DNA from: Nocardioides sp. CER19
GTDB lineage: Bacteria > Actinomycetota > Actinomycetes > Propionibacteriales > Nocardioidaceae
NCBI RefSeq assembly: GCF_029846275.1
Contig: NZ_JARVWS010000004.1
Coordinates: 372,001 to 436,000, forward strand
Direction of reading: 5' to 3'
Length of the DNA: 64,000 bases
Shown here: one piece after another, positions 16,950-25,557 of the stretch
Numbering within the stretch: the first letter of the stretch is position 1
How the letters are laid out: each line of letters begins with the position of its first letter
Made by a program: the position numbers and the translations under genes
Notes under the pieces: generated by a model
What the model was told of the DNA's origin: nothing
The model's input: the letters and a program-made list of their open reading frames with translations, nothing else
Database searches by the model: none

Positions 16950-17534
16950 ATGGACAGCCTCTCCCTCGCGTTCTCGAGCGGCTGGGCCAGCGGCGTCAAC
17001 GCCTACCTGGTCGTGCTCGTGCTGGGGATCGCCGACCGGGTCGGCGGGTCCGGTGACATCCCCGACGTGCTGGGCACCTGGCCGGTGCTGACGGTGGCCG
17101 GCGCGCTCTACGCGATGGAGTTCGTCGCGGACAAGATCCCCTACGTCGACTCCACGTGGGACGTCATCTCGACGGCGATCCGCCCGACCGTCGGCGCCGT
17201 GATCGGCGTGCTCGTGGCCGGCGATGCGAGCACGCTCGACCAGGCCGTGAGCGGCGTGGTCGGCGGTGGCACCGCGCTCCTCTCCCACCTCACGAAGGCG
17301 GGCAGCCGGCTGGCGATCAACGCCTCGCCCGAGCCGGTGAGCAACATCGCGGCTAGCCTGAGCGAGGACGCTGCGGTACTCGTCGTCATCGGCTTCGCGA
17401 TCGACCACCCGCACCTCGCGGCCGCCATCGCCGGGGTACTGCTCGCCGCGGGGCTCGTCGCGCTCTACGCCGCCGGGCGGTTGATCCGGCGCGGGTGGCG
17501 ACGGTGGAAGGGCCGCGGGCCGGCCAGGGTCTAG
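16950..17534 (+). CDS. DUF4126 membrane protein
   Basis: 194 residues starting MDSLSLAFSSGWASGVNAYLVV, the conserved opening of DUF4126. Hydrophobic segments alternate with VADKIPYVDSTWDVISTAIRPT, another family-typical stretch. A basic, tryptophan-containing tail ends the protein. Function is unknown. It probably forms an operon with the preceding deacylase. Its stop lies 23 nt before the next gene's own promoter-linked start. Confidence 0.85.
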   Translation: MDSLSLAFSSGWASGVNAYLVVLVLGIADRVGGSGDIPDVLGTWPVLTVAGALYAMEFVADKIPYVDSTWDVISTAIRPTVGAVIGVLVAGDASTLDQAVSGVVGGGTALLSHLTKAGSRLAINASPEPVSNIAASLSEDAAVLVVIGFAIDHPHLAAAIAGVLLAAGLVALYAAGRLIRRGWRRWKGRGPARV

Positions 17535-17543
17535 GTCAGGGTC

Positions 17544-17549
17544 TAGGGT
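17544..17549 (+). promoter_or_regulatory. -10 box of the FAD oxidoreductase gene
   Basis: TAGGGT, 8 nt before GTG 17558. Confidence 0.5.
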
Positions 17550-17557
17550 TGCCGCCC

Positions 17558-18859
17558 GTGGCACGGGTGGTGGTCGTCGGCGGCGGGTTCGGCGGACTGG
17601 CCTCCGCGGCCCGGCTCGCCAAGCTCGGCCACGAGGTGACGCTGCTCGAGGGTGAGCCGGCACTCGGAGGTGCGCTGCGCCCGGTGCAGCAGGACGGGTT
17701 CGCCTGGGACGCGTCGGCGTCCACGACGCTGCTGCCGGCTGTCGTACGCGACCTGTTCCGCAAGTCGGGGCGCCCCCTCGAGCGGGAGCTGGACCTGGAG
17801 CCGCTCGATGTGGTCAGGGAGCACCGTTTCGCGGACGAGACGTCGGTGCGCCTGCCGGGAGGCTCCCGCGCGGCCCAGCTCGCCGCGTTCGACGAGCTCA
17901 CCGGCAAGCGCGGTCGCCCCCAGGGCCAGGCGTGGGTCGACCACGTCGCCTCCTACGGCGAGGTGTGGGAGCTGCTCCGCCGGCACGTCTTCGAGCAGCG
18001 CACGTCGAGCCCGCCCGCGGAGGTCACCGCCCTCCTGCGCAGTCGCGAGACGCTCCACCGCCGGCTGCGGCGCAGCTTCGCCGACGAGCGCCTGCGGCTC
18101 GTCGCCGCCCACCCGTTCGAGGCCGCCGGCCACACGCTGCGCGACGTGCCCGCCTGGGCAGGGCTCACGGCCTACCTCGAGCAGCGCTTCGGGGCCTGGC
18201 GCCCGGCCGGAGGCATGGGGTCGCTGGCCGCGGCGCTGGCCGACCGGATGACGACGCGGCGGGTCGCTGTCCACACGTCGACGCCGGCGCTCGACCTGGT
18301 GCTGCGCGGCGGCCGGGCGGTCGCCGTACGCACCTCCGAGGGCGAGGTCGACGCCGACGCGGTGGTCGTGGCGACCGACCCGCGACGCCTGCCGGCGCTC
18401 GCGCCGTACGCCGGCCGCTCGATGCCGGCGATCCCGCCGTTCATCGTTCACCTCGGCCTCAGCGGCGACGTCCCTGACCTGCCGGCCGAGCTGGTGCTGC
18501 ACGGCGAGCCGACGCTCACGCTGCGGCCGGGCGGTCGCGCACCGGAGGGCGGGCACGCGTGGACGGTGCAGGTGCGGGGCCGGCTCCACGAGGACGTGCT
18601 GCTCGCGCTGGCGCGGCACAGGATCGACGTCCGCGAGCAGGTGGCGACGCGGGTCGACCTCTCCCCGCGCGAGCTCGTGGAGCGGTGGAACGGCTCGCCG
18701 CTGGGCGTCCAGTGGCGCGGGCGGTCGACGTCCCGCCTCGGCCCGGTGACGCCGATCCCGGGTGTCTACGCGGCCGGCGCGCACGCGGTCGCCGGCGACG
18801 GCCTGCCCTTCGTCGGCCTGTCCGCCGCCCTGGTCGCCCAGGAGCTCGCGACGGCGTGA
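17558..18859 (+). CDS. FAD-dependent amine-oxidase/phytoene-desaturase-like oxidoreductase
   Basis: 433 residues opening with the FAD dinucleotide fold VVVVGGGFGGLASAARLAKLG and the ribose-binding acidic end LLEGE. A central substrate domain follows, then the C-terminal FAD motif GVYAAGAHAVAGDGLPFVGLSAAL. This is the architecture of phytoene-desaturase/monoamine-oxidase-like flavoproteins. The nearby polyprenyl synthase hints at an isoprenoid substrate, but no phytoene synthase or cyclase is present, so this is speculative. GTG 17558 was chosen from the fold start and the TAGGGT box. It converges on metF with 1 nt between stops. Confidence 0.87.
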   Translation: MARVVVVGGGFGGLASAARLAKLGHEVTLLEGEPALGGALRPVQQDGFAWDASASTTLLPAVVRDLFRKSGRPLERELDLEPLDVVREHRFADETSVRLPGGSRAAQLAAFDELTGKRGRPQGQAWVDHVASYGEVWELLRRHVFEQRTSSPPAEVTALLRSRETLHRRLRRSFADERLRLVAAHPFEAAGHTLRDVPAWAGLTAYLEQRFGAWRPAGGMGSLAAALADRMTTRRVAVHTSTPALDLVLRGGRAVAVRTSEGEVDADAVVVATDPRRLPALAPYAGRSMPAIPPFIVHLGLSGDVPDLPAELVLHGEPTLTLRPGGRAPEGGHAWTVQVRGRLHEDVLLALARHRIDVREQVATRVDLSPRELVERWNGSPLGVQWRGRSTSRLGPVTPIPGVYAAGAHAVAGDGLPFVGLSAALVAQELATA

Positions 18860-18860
18860 G

Positions 18861-19751
18861 TCAGACCGTGAGGTTGAGCTTCGCGAAGATCTCCAGCGTC
18901 GCCTTGGAGCGGTTGAGCGTGTAGAAGTGCAGTCCGGGCGCGCCGCCCGCGAGCAGCTCCTCGCAGAGCTCGGCGGCGATCGCGACGCCCTCCGCACGGA
19001 CGGCGGCCGCGTTCTCGGCCTTGGTCTGGATGCGGGCGACGATCTCCTCGGGCACCGACGTGCCGATCAGCTCGCCCTGCCGGCGGATCGCCGCGAGGTT
19101 CAGGATCGGCATGATGCCGGGGAGGATCGGGATGTCGACCCCGAGGTCGCGGACACGCTCTACGAGGGCGAAGTAGTCGGAGGCCCGGAAGAACATCTGG
19201 GTGACCGCGAACGCGGCCCCCGCCCTCGCCTTCGCGGCGAGCACTTCGGCATCCGCGTCGAGCGAGGCCGCGGACGGGTGACCCTCGGGGAACGCGGCGA
19301 CGCCGACGTCGAAGACGCCGCGCTCGCGGACCAGCTCGACCAGCTCGGTGGCGTAGGTGAACCCGCCGTCGGTCGGGGTCCACGGCGCGCGCGGGCCCTC
19401 GCTCGGGTCACCGCGCAGCGCCATCACGTTGCGCACCCCGGCGGCGGCGTAGTCGTCGAGGATCGCCTCGATCTCGGCCACCGTGTGGCCGACGCAGGTC
19501 AGGTGGGCCATCGGCACCATCGACGTCTCGCGCGCGATCCGCTCGGTGACCTTCACGGTCTTGTCGCGGGTCGAGCCGCCGGCGCCGTACGTCACGGAGA
19601 CGAACGTCGGTCGGTAGGGCTCCAGCGCCTCGATGGCTGACCAGAGCTGCTCCTCCCCGGCCTCGTCCTTCGGCGGGAAGAACTCGAACGAGAACGAGCG
19701 GCCGCCCTCACGGATCAGCCGCCCGATGTGCTTCGCATCGTTCTCGCTCAT
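18861..19751 (-). CDS. metF: 5,10-methylenetetrahydrofolate reductase
   Basis: FAD-dependent TIM-barrel enzyme that reduces methylene-THF to methyl-THF for methionine synthesis. The 296 residues show the N-terminal active-site motif FSFEFFPPKDEAGEEQLW, then VSVTYGAGGSTRDKT, and the C-terminal HFYTLNRS. ATG 19751 is preferred over ATG 19760 because a TAGGAT box lies 7 nt upstream. Divergent from the polyprenyl synthase gene. No SAM or B12 riboswitch fits in the short leader. Confidence 0.95.
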   Translation of the reverse strand: MSENDAKHIGRLIREGGRSFSFEFFPPKDEAGEEQLWSAIEALEPYRPTFVSVTYGAGGSTRDKTVKVTERIARETSMVPMAHLTCVGHTVAEIEAILDDYAAAGVRNVMALRGDPSEGPRAPWTPTDGGFTYATELVELVRERGVFDVGVAAFPEGHPSAASLDADAEVLAAKARAGAAFAVTQMFFRASDYFALVERVRDLGVDIPILPGIMPILNLAAIRRQGELIGTSVPEEIVARIQTKAENAAAVRAEGVAIAAELCEELLAGGAPGLHFYTLNRSKATLEIFAKLNLTV

Positions 19752-19758
19752 GTCCAGC

Positions 19759-19764
19759 ATCCTA
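19759..19764 (-). promoter_or_regulatory. -10 box of metF
   Basis: TAGGAT on the minus strand, 7 nt before ATG 19751. It spans the alternative upstream ATG. Confidence 0.6.
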
Positions 19765-19802
19765 AGGAACGGGGCAGCCCGGATCCGGCATCGTCCACCC
19801 CT

Positions 19803-19808
19803 TAGGCT
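19803..19808 (+). promoter_or_regulatory. -10 box of the polyprenyl synthase gene
   Basis: TAGGCT, 8 nt before GTG 19817. Confidence 0.55.
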
Positions 19809-19816
19809 CGACGTTC

Positions 19817-20884
19817 GTGAGCGACACCTGGGACGCCGACGACTTTCGCGCGCGGGTTCAGGAGGCGCTCGACTCGTTCCTCGACCGCCAGGCGGCGGTC
19901 CTCGCACCGCTCGGCTCGGACGCCGCACGACTGCTCGAGCAGGCACGGGTCACGGTCAGCGGCGGGAAGCGATTCCGCGCCGCGTTCTGCTACTGGGGTC
20001 ACCGCGCGTTCGCGCCGGACGGCGTGGACGACGACGCCCTGATCCGGGCGTGCGCCGCGCTGGAGCTGCTGCACGCCTCCGCGCTCGTCCACGACGACTA
20101 CATGGACGCCTCCGACACGCGGCGCGGCCGGCCGTCGACCCATCGCGCGCTCGAGGCGGAGCACCGCGACGAGGACTGGCGGGGCAATCCGGAGCAGTAC
20201 GGCGCCGCGGCGGCGATCCTGCTCGGCGACCTGCTGCTCTCGTGGGCGGACGAGATGCTGCGCCGCTCGGGCTTCCCGGTCGACAAGGTGGCGCCGGCGC
20301 TCCAGGTGTTCGACCTGTGCCGGACCGAGGTGATCGCCGGGCAGTTCCTCGACGTGTCGGTCCAGGCCCGCGGCCGCGCCGACGTGGACACCGCGATGAC
20401 GGTGCTGCGCTACAAGTCGGCGAAGTACTCCATCGAGCGGCCGCTCCACATCGGCGCCGCGCTGGCCGGCGCGTCCTCCGCCGACCTGGCCGCGCTCACC
20501 GCCTTCGGGCTGCCGTTGGGTGAGGCGTTCCAGCTGCGCGACGACCTCCTCGGCGTCTTCGGCGACCCCACCGAGACCGGCAAGCCGGCGGGCGACGACC
20601 TCGTCGAGGGCAAGCGGACGGTCCTCGTCGCGCTGGCGCTCGACGCGGCGTCGGCGCGGGACGCGGCCCTCCTCGACGGCTCGCTCGGGCAGGCGCTCAG
20701 CGAGGAGCAGGTCGACGAGCTGCGCCGCGTCATCACGGCGTCGGGCGCGCGCGAGCAGGTCGAGGCCGCGATCACCGCACTCACGAGCTCGGCCCTCGCC
20801 GCGCTGGAGCGCGCGACGGTCGACGAGCGGGCCCGCGGTGTGCTGCTGGGGCTGGCTCAAGCCGCGACGCAGCGCTCCGTCTGA
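19817..20884 (+). CDS. Polyprenyl diphosphate synthase (FPP/GGPP synthase type)
   Basis: Trans-isoprenyl diphosphate synthase, 355 residues, that condenses isopentenyl diphosphate with allylic diphosphates. The first aspartate motif is HDDYMD, preceded by ELLHASALV, and the basic GGKRFRAAFCYW lies upstream. The second motif is FQLRDDLLGVFGD, followed by GKPAGDDLVEGKRT. The second motif reads DDLLG rather than DDxxD, as in many actinobacterial GGPP synthases. Chain length cannot be fixed from sequence. Supplies carotenoid, quinone or polyprenyl-phosphate pathways. Confidence 0.92.
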   Translation: MSDTWDADDFRARVQEALDSFLDRQAAVLAPLGSDAARLLEQARVTVSGGKRFRAAFCYWGHRAFAPDGVDDDALIRACAALELLHASALVHDDYMDASDTRRGRPSTHRALEAEHRDEDWRGNPEQYGAAAAILLGDLLLSWADEMLRRSGFPVDKVAPALQVFDLCRTEVIAGQFLDVSVQARGRADVDTAMTVLRYKSAKYSIERPLHIGAALAGASSADLAALTAFGLPLGEAFQLRDDLLGVFGDPTETGKPAGDDLVEGKRTVLVALALDAASARDAALLDGSLGQALSEEQVDELRRVITASGAREQVEAAITALTSSALAALERATVDERARGVLLGLAQAATQRSV

Positions 20885-20896
20885 GGTCCCGGCCGC

Positions 20897-21307
20897 TCAG
20901 TCCAGGCTGGGCAGGTCGACCTCCGGGCCCTCGCCTCGCAGGAGCACGGCCATCGTGGCCTGCCCGCTGCGCTCGGCGAAGATGCCGGTGACCTGGTCGA
21001 AGGTGCTCCTGTCGGCATGGGCGAGCGGCCCCCACTCGTCCCAGAGGAGCAGCAGACGCCCGTCGACGTCGCGCAGGACGTCGCGCAGCGCGTCGAGATT
21101 GCGGCCGTAGTGGTCGGGCGCCTGGAGCGCGCTGCCGAGCGCGTCCATCAGCGCCGACTTCTCCTCGATACCGACGCCGTCCACCCGCGCGAACCGCCAC
21201 CCGGCGTGCTCGACCGTGTGCCTGACGTCCGCTGGGCCGAAGGCCGCATGCCATCGGTAGACGCCGGGTGCATGGTGCCCGGCCAGGATGCCCGCGAGTC
21301 CGCTCAT
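20897..21307 (-). CDS. Barstar-like ribonuclease inhibitor
   Basis: 136 residues with a C-terminal barstar fold: VDGVGIEEKSALMDALGSAL, then HYGRNLDALRDVLRDV, the helix that carries the inhibitory acidic residues in barstar. It lies 24 nt downstream of a gene for a secreted guanyl-type ribonuclease in the same direction, so it is inferred to protect the cytoplasm from that enzyme. An N-terminal extension of about 20 residues is unusual for barstar. Confidence 0.88.
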   Translation of the reverse strand: MSGLAGILAGHHAPGVYRWHAAFGPADVRHTVEHAGWRFARVDGVGIEEKSALMDALGSALQAPDHYGRNLDALRDVLRDVDGRLLLLWDEWGPLAHADRSTFDQVTGIFAERSGQATMAVLLRGEGPEVDLPSLD

Positions 21308-21331
21308 ATCTGCCGTCCCTTCGAGTGGTGC

Positions 21332-21814
21332 TTACCGCCTGATCCGTTCGAACTGCTGATAGTGGTCGGCGGTCCAGTAGTACTCGCCGCCCTCACCTGT
21401 GATGATCCGCCGCGCGCCGCGATCGCGCGACCCCGGCGTCGGCACGGTGTACTCGGCGTAGTACCCCCGGGGCTCCTTCGGAAGCAACCCCTCCAGGTTG
21501 CCGAAGGTGCTGCCGTCCTTGCCGGGATAGGGGAACGGGCCGCCGGCGTCGATGAGCTCGAGTGTCTGCCGCGCCTGCGGCGGCAGGTCGGCGACGCCGA
21601 CCCACGGCAGGCCGGACTCGGGGTCGACGCGGGCCGACCTCGTCGCGGACGGGGTCGGCGCGGAGGAGGTCGACGCGGAGGAGGTCGACGGGGAGGAGGT
21701 CGGCGCCGCGGCCCGAGGCGGGTCGTCGCCGTTCCCGCACGCGGACAGGGCGAGGAGGACGGCCGCGAGGACGGCCGCGATCGCTGTGATCGGGGCGAGC
21801 GTCCGGCGGGTCAT
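21332..21814 (-). CDS. Lipoprotein guanyl-specific ribonuclease (barnase/RNase Sa type)
   Basis: 160-residue precursor from ATG 21814: basic start, hydrophobic segment and lipobox LSAC with Cys26, then a Ser/Thr/Pro linker rich in SSASTSSAPT, then a microbial ribonuclease domain. Catalytic candidates matching RNase Sa are Glu in YYAEYTV, Arg in DRGARRII and His in YWTADHYQQF. The lipobox suggests that the enzyme stays on the outer face of the membrane instead of being released. Paired with a barstar gene 24 nt downstream, and 25 nt after the Rv2175c-like gene. Confidence 0.88.
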   Translation of the reverse strand: MTRRTLAPITAIAAVLAAVLLALSACGNGDDPPRAAAPTSSPSTSSASTSSAPTPSATRSARVDPESGLPWVGVADLPPQARQTLELIDAGGPFPYPGKDGSTFGNLEGLLPKEPRGYYAEYTVPTPGSRDRGARRIITGEGGEYYWTADHYQQFERIRR

Positions 21815-21839
21815 CGTCGCCCGAGGCGCCAGCGCCGGC

Positions 21840-22223
21840 TCAGAACGCCATCGCCTGGGCGCGGCGCTTGGCCTCGGACCCTCGGTTCTCACGGAGCGCG
21901 TCGATCGGGCGCCCGGGCAGGTCGGCGTCGAGGTAGAGCCAGGCGATGCACTCCCGGTCGTCGTACCCGCCGTCGTGGAGCACGGTCAACAGGCCGGACA
22001 GGCCCTTGACCGGCTCACCATCGACGATGAAGTCGGCCGGGACCCGCTGGCCGGCACCCTTCTCCCCCGGGTTCGGCACGGCCGCCGCGAGCTGGTGCTC
22101 ACGGATCATGGTGCGCACCTTGCCGACCGTCACGCCGAGGCGCTTCGCGGCCTCCGCCCAGTCGATCCAGTCGGTCACCAGCTGGGCCAGGTCGTGGTCG
22201 GCGAGTCGCAGCGGAGCGTCCAT
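21840..22223 (-). CDS. Rv2175c-type DNA-binding protein
   Basis: 127-residue winged-helix protein similar to mycobacterial Rv2175c, a substrate of the kinase PknL. The N-terminal WIDWAEAAKRLGVTVGKVRTM is the helix-turn-helix and the C-terminal half carries RENRGSEAKRRAQAMAF. As in Mycobacterium, it lies divergent from a PASTA kinase gene, so it is inferred to be that kinase's target. A TAGGAT box 6 nt before its ATG suggests a leaderless operon mRNA that continues into the RNase and barstar genes. Confidence 0.88.
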   Translation of the reverse strand: MDAPLRLADHDLAQLVTDWIDWAEAAKRLGVTVGKVRTMIREHQLAAAVPNPGEKGAGQRVPADFIVDGEPVKGLSGLLTVLHDGGYDDRECIAWLYLDADLPGRPIDALRENRGSEAKRRAQAMAF

Positions 22224-22229
22224 ACGCCG

Positions 22230-22235
22230 ATCCTA
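22230..22235 (-). promoter_or_regulatory. -10 box of the Rv2175c-like operon
   Basis: TAGGAT on the minus strand, 6 nt before ATG 22223. Confidence 0.6.
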
Positions 22236-22347
22236 GGCGGCCCCCTCGTCGAGCGTTCGGGCGAGTCGTACGTCGGCGCCGAGTGGATCGCTCCGTACCA
22301 TGGCTCTGATCCGGTCCCTTCCCCGACCGGTAGCAGGAGGGTCGACG

Positions 22348-24297
22348 ATGCAGGCTGACCGGCGTGGGCAGAGCCGTGCCGGCGCTGAGTCGCGCGTGGA
22401 CCACGATCCCCTGATCGGGCGCACGCTCGACGGCCGCTACCGGCTCACCTCGCGCATCGCGCGGGGCGGGATGGCCGGCGTCTACGAGGCCACCGACCTC
22501 CGGCTCGACCGGACGGTCGCGGTCAAGGTCATGCACAGCGGGATCGGCGGCGGCTCGAGCAGCGGCCACTCCGACGACGGCGCGTACGCCGCCCGGTTCG
22601 TGCGCGAGGCGCGGGCGGCCGCCCGGCTGTCGCACCCGCACGTGGTGTCCGTCTACGACCAGGGCGAGGACACCGGGTCGCCGTACCTCGTCATGGAGCT
22701 CGTCCCGGGTCACACCCTGCGCGACACGATCACCACGCAGAGCCCGATGGCACCACGCCGTGCGCTCGCGTTGATGGAGCCGGTCCTGTCCGCGCTCGCC
22801 GCTGCCCACCGGGCCGGCCTGGTGCACCGCGACGTCAAGCCCGAGAACGTGCTGATCTCCGACGACGGCACCGTCAAGGTCGCCGACTTCGGTCTGGCCC
22901 GTGCCGTCACCGCCGACACCCAGCACACCTCCACCGGTGTGCTGATCGGCACGGTCTCCTACATCGCGCCCGAGATCGTCACCGAGGGCCGCGCGGACGC
23001 CCGTGCCGACGTCTACTCGGCCGGCGTCGTCCTCTACGAGCTGCTCACCGGCCGCAAGCCGCACGAGGGCGAGACGCCGATCCAGGTCGCCTACAAGCAC
23101 GTCCACGAGGACGTCCCGCCGCCGTCGCGGCTGGTCCCCTCCCTCCCCCCGTACGTCGACGCGCTGGTCGCACGGGCCACGGCCCGCGACGCCGGGCTGC
23201 GGCCGGCCGACGCCGGCGTGATGCTGCGGCAGGTGCAGCGGGTCGCCTCCGCGCTCGCCGCGGGCATGAGCAACGACCACGAGCTCACGACCGACCTCTC
23301 GCTGCCGCCGCGCGTCAGCGACGACACGACGCCCCAGCGGTGGGACGAGCCCGACCGCACGCGCACCGTGGCGCGGTCGGCACCGGCGCCCGGGCCGGCC
23401 CGTCCGGTTGAGCGGTCCCGCCGTCGGGGCCCGCTCAAGGTGGCGCTGGCCGTGCTGCTGGTCGCTGCGCTCGGCGTCGGCGCCTGGTGGTTCGGCTTCG
23501 CGCGCTACACCAGCACCCCCGGCGTCATCGGCCTGACGCAGCAGGCTGCCGCGGCCCGGCTGAAGGCTGCCGGGCTGGAGATGAAGGTCGGCGCGCCGGC
23601 GTACTCCGACACCGTCAAGGCCGGGCACGTGATGCGCACCGACCCGGCCGGTGGCGACCGCGTCCTCGACGGGCACGCCGTGACGATCACGCTCTCCCAG
23701 GGCGTCGAGCAGTACCAGCTGCCCGACCTCACCGGGAAGACGCTCGACCAGGCCCAGGACGCGCTGCTCGCGATCAAGATGAGCTATGGCAAGGCCGTCG
23801 AGAAATGGTCGAACGCCGTGCCCAGCGGGCAGGTGATCCGCACCGACCCGGCCGCCGGCGCGACGCTGCGCCCCGGCACGTCCGTCGACGTGTGGGTCAG
23901 CAAGGGCCGCCAGCCGGTCCAGGTCGCCGACTGGCGCGGCAAGGACGCCGGCAAGGCGAGGGCCGCGCTGGAGCAGGCCGGGCTCCAGGTCGAGACGGAC
24001 AGCAAGTACGACGACGACGTCCCGAAGGGACGCGTCATCAGCCAGAGCCCCGACCCGGGCACGCTCCACAAGGGCGACACCGTCAGCCTGCTCGTGTCCA
24101 ACGGGCCCGAGCTGGTCGAGGTCCCGCGCGTCACCGGCCACGGCATCGACTCCGCCAAGAGCGATCTCCAGGACGCAGGCTTCAGGGTCGACGTCGAGCA
24201 CTACACGCCCTACTTCGGCATCGGCTTCGTGATGAAGCAGGACCACGCGGGTGACAAGGTCCCGAAGGGGTCCACGATCACGGTGTGGATCTCCTGA
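22348..24297 (+). CDS. PASTA-domain Ser/Thr protein kinase, PknL-like
   Basis: Membrane receptor kinase, 649 residues. The kinase domain spans about residues 25-300: glycine loop IARGGMAGVYEATD, ATP lysine in VAVKVM, catalytic HRDVKPENVL, and DFGLA. A linker and one membrane segment follow (about 364-384, VALAVLLVAALGVGAWW), then four extracellular PASTA repeats opening at VIGLTQ, LPDLTGKT, VADWRGKD and VPRVTGHG. PASTA domains bind peptidoglycan fragments or lipid II. ATG 22348 has an AGGAGG 8 nt upstream and is preferred over ATG 22300. Divergent from its likely substrate gene. Confidence 0.94.
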   Translation: MQADRRGQSRAGAESRVDHDPLIGRTLDGRYRLTSRIARGGMAGVYEATDLRLDRTVAVKVMHSGIGGGSSSGHSDDGAYAARFVREARAAARLSHPHVVSVYDQGEDTGSPYLVMELVPGHTLRDTITTQSPMAPRRALALMEPVLSALAAAHRAGLVHRDVKPENVLISDDGTVKVADFGLARAVTADTQHTSTGVLIGTVSYIAPEIVTEGRADARADVYSAGVVLYELLTGRKPHEGETPIQVAYKHVHEDVPPPSRLVPSLPPYVDALVARATARDAGLRPADAGVMLRQVQRVASALAAGMSNDHELTTDLSLPPRVSDDTTPQRWDEPDRTRTVARSAPAPGPARPVERSRRRGPLKVALAVLLVAALGVGAWWFGFARYTSTPGVIGLTQQAAAARLKAAGLEMKVGAPAYSDTVKAGHVMRTDPAGGDRVLDGHAVTITLSQGVEQYQLPDLTGKTLDQAQDALLAIKMSYGKAVEKWSNAVPSGQVIRTDPAAGATLRPGTSVDVWVSKGRQPVQVADWRGKDAGKARAALEQAGLQVETDSKYDDDVPKGRVISQSPDPGTLHKGDTVSLLVSNGPELVEVPRVTGHGIDSAKSDLQDAGFRVDVEHYTPYFGIGFVMKQDHAGDKVPKGSTITVWIS

Positions 24298-24367
24298 CCG
24301 CGAGCTCGTAGCCGCTGAGGCCCCGGTCTGCGTACTCTTCGATCCAGTCAGGGATCAGGAGGTCTCC

Positions 24368-24532
24368 GTGATCAGGTTGATCGTGTTGGTGCTCGCGATC
24401 GTCGCGCTGCTCGCCCTCATCTGGTGGAGCGCCGGTCTTCCCGAGCAGGGTCCGGGCGACCGGCTCGCGCGCAAGTACAGGAAGTCCGGCGGTTCGTGGG
24501 GCGGCGGCGGATGGGGCGGCGGCGGACTGTAG
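24368..24532 (+). CDS. Small Gly/Trp-rich single-pass membrane protein
   Basis: 54 residues from GTG 24368, with AGGAGG 5 nt upstream, a near-ideal ribosome site. One membrane segment (LIVLVLAIVALLALIWW), a short basic loop with RLARKYRKSGGSW, and a tail of GGGGW repeats ending GGGGL. I do not recognise a family. It lies between the PASTA kinase and endonuclease IV and may be co-expressed with the kinase. Confidence 0.7.
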   Translation: MIRLIVLVLAIVALLALIWWSAGLPEQGPGDRLARKYRKSGGSWGGGGWGGGGL

Positions 24533-24591
24533 AGGGGCGACCCGCCGTCCAGGAGCGTCAGCTCCGATGCCGTCGCCACCGCGCGCCGTCC

Positions 24592-24597
24592 TACCCT
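24592..24597 (+). promoter_or_regulatory. -10 box of the endonuclease IV gene
   Basis: TACCCT, 6 nt before GTG 24604. Confidence 0.6.
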
Positions 24598-24603
24598 GAC
24601 GCC

Positions 24604-25509
24604 GTGCCGACCCCTGACCAGATCGACCACCGACAGAGCCGACCGATCGGCACGCATGTCCAGGTCGGCAAGGGGCTGGTCGCGGGAGCGCTCGCGCAGG
24701 CCGACCTGCTCGGCTGCGAGACGCTGCAGATCTTCGTCGGCAACCCACGCGGGTGGGCGCTGTCCGCGGGCAAGCCGTCCGAGGACAAGGAGTTCAGGCG
24801 GCAGCTGGAGGGCCGCGGCATGCGGGCGTTCATCCACGCGCCGTACCTCGTGAACCTCGGCAGCCCCACCGCGGCCACCTACGAGCGCTCGGCGGCGATG
24901 GTGGCGCACAACCTGCGCCGCGCCGTCGAGCTCGGCGCCGAGGGCGTGGTCGTGCACACCGGGTCGTTCGTGAGCACCGACGGAGACCCCGACGCGCAGC
25001 TCGCCACCGCGATGGGCCAGGTGCGGGAGGCACTGCTGCCCGTGCTGGAGACGATCGGTGACGAGGCCGCGCCGTGGCTGCTGCTCGAGCCGACGGCCGG
25101 ACAGGGACGGTCGCTGTGCGCGAGCGTCGAGGACCTGACGGCGTACCTCACCGCCCTCGACTTCCATCCGAAGGCCGGCATCTGCCTCGACACCTGCCAC
25201 GTGTTCGCGGCCGGGGCCCCGCTCGACGAGGACGGGGGCGCCACCGCGACCGTCGACCGGATCGTGGAGATCGGCGGCGCGGGCAGGCTGCGACTCATCC
25301 ATGCCAACGACTCGATGGACGTCCGCGGCGCCTTCAAGGACCGTCACCAGAAGATCGGCCAGGGTCACATCGGCACGGGCGCCTTCTCCGAGCTGTTCGC
25401 CCACCCGGCGACTGCCGGCGTGCCGTTCATCCTCGAGACGCCCGACTCGCGCGACGCCGACAACGTGGACATCCCGCTGCTCAAGCGGCTCCGCGACGCG
25501 TCCCACTAG
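24604..25509 (+). CDS. nfo: Endonuclease IV (AP endonuclease)
   Basis: Zinc-dependent AP endonuclease of base-excision repair, TIM barrel, 301 residues. Metal-binding motifs are visible in order: HVQVGKGL, HAPYLVNLGSP, VVVHTGSF, LLLEPTAGQG, GICLDTCHVFAAG, RLIHANDSMD, and DRHQKIGQGHIG near the end. GTG 24604 was chosen because a TACCCT box lies 6 nt upstream; the frame remains open further upstream but has no homology there. The first residues, up to SRPIGTHV, are a short nonconserved leader. Confidence 0.93.
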   Translation: MPTPDQIDHRQSRPIGTHVQVGKGLVAGALAQADLLGCETLQIFVGNPRGWALSAGKPSEDKEFRRQLEGRGMRAFIHAPYLVNLGSPTAATYERSAAMVAHNLRRAVELGAEGVVVHTGSFVSTDGDPDAQLATAMGQVREALLPVLETIGDEAAPWLLLEPTAGQGRSLCASVEDLTAYLTALDFHPKAGICLDTCHVFAAGAPLDEDGGATATVDRIVEIGGAGRLRLIHANDSMDVRGAFKDRHQKIGQGHIGTGAFSELFAHPATAGVPFILETPDSRDADNVDIPLLKRLRDASH

Positions 25510-25544
25510 GCGGACGTCCAGTCCCGCATCCCGGACGGCTCGGC

Positions 25545-25550
25545 TACTGT
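25545..25550 (+). promoter_or_regulatory. -10 box of the aro leader transcript
   Basis: TACTGT, 7 nt before the leader peptide GTG at 25558. The transcript would begin at or next to that codon. Confidence 0.55.
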
Positions 25551-25557
25551 CGGCGCC

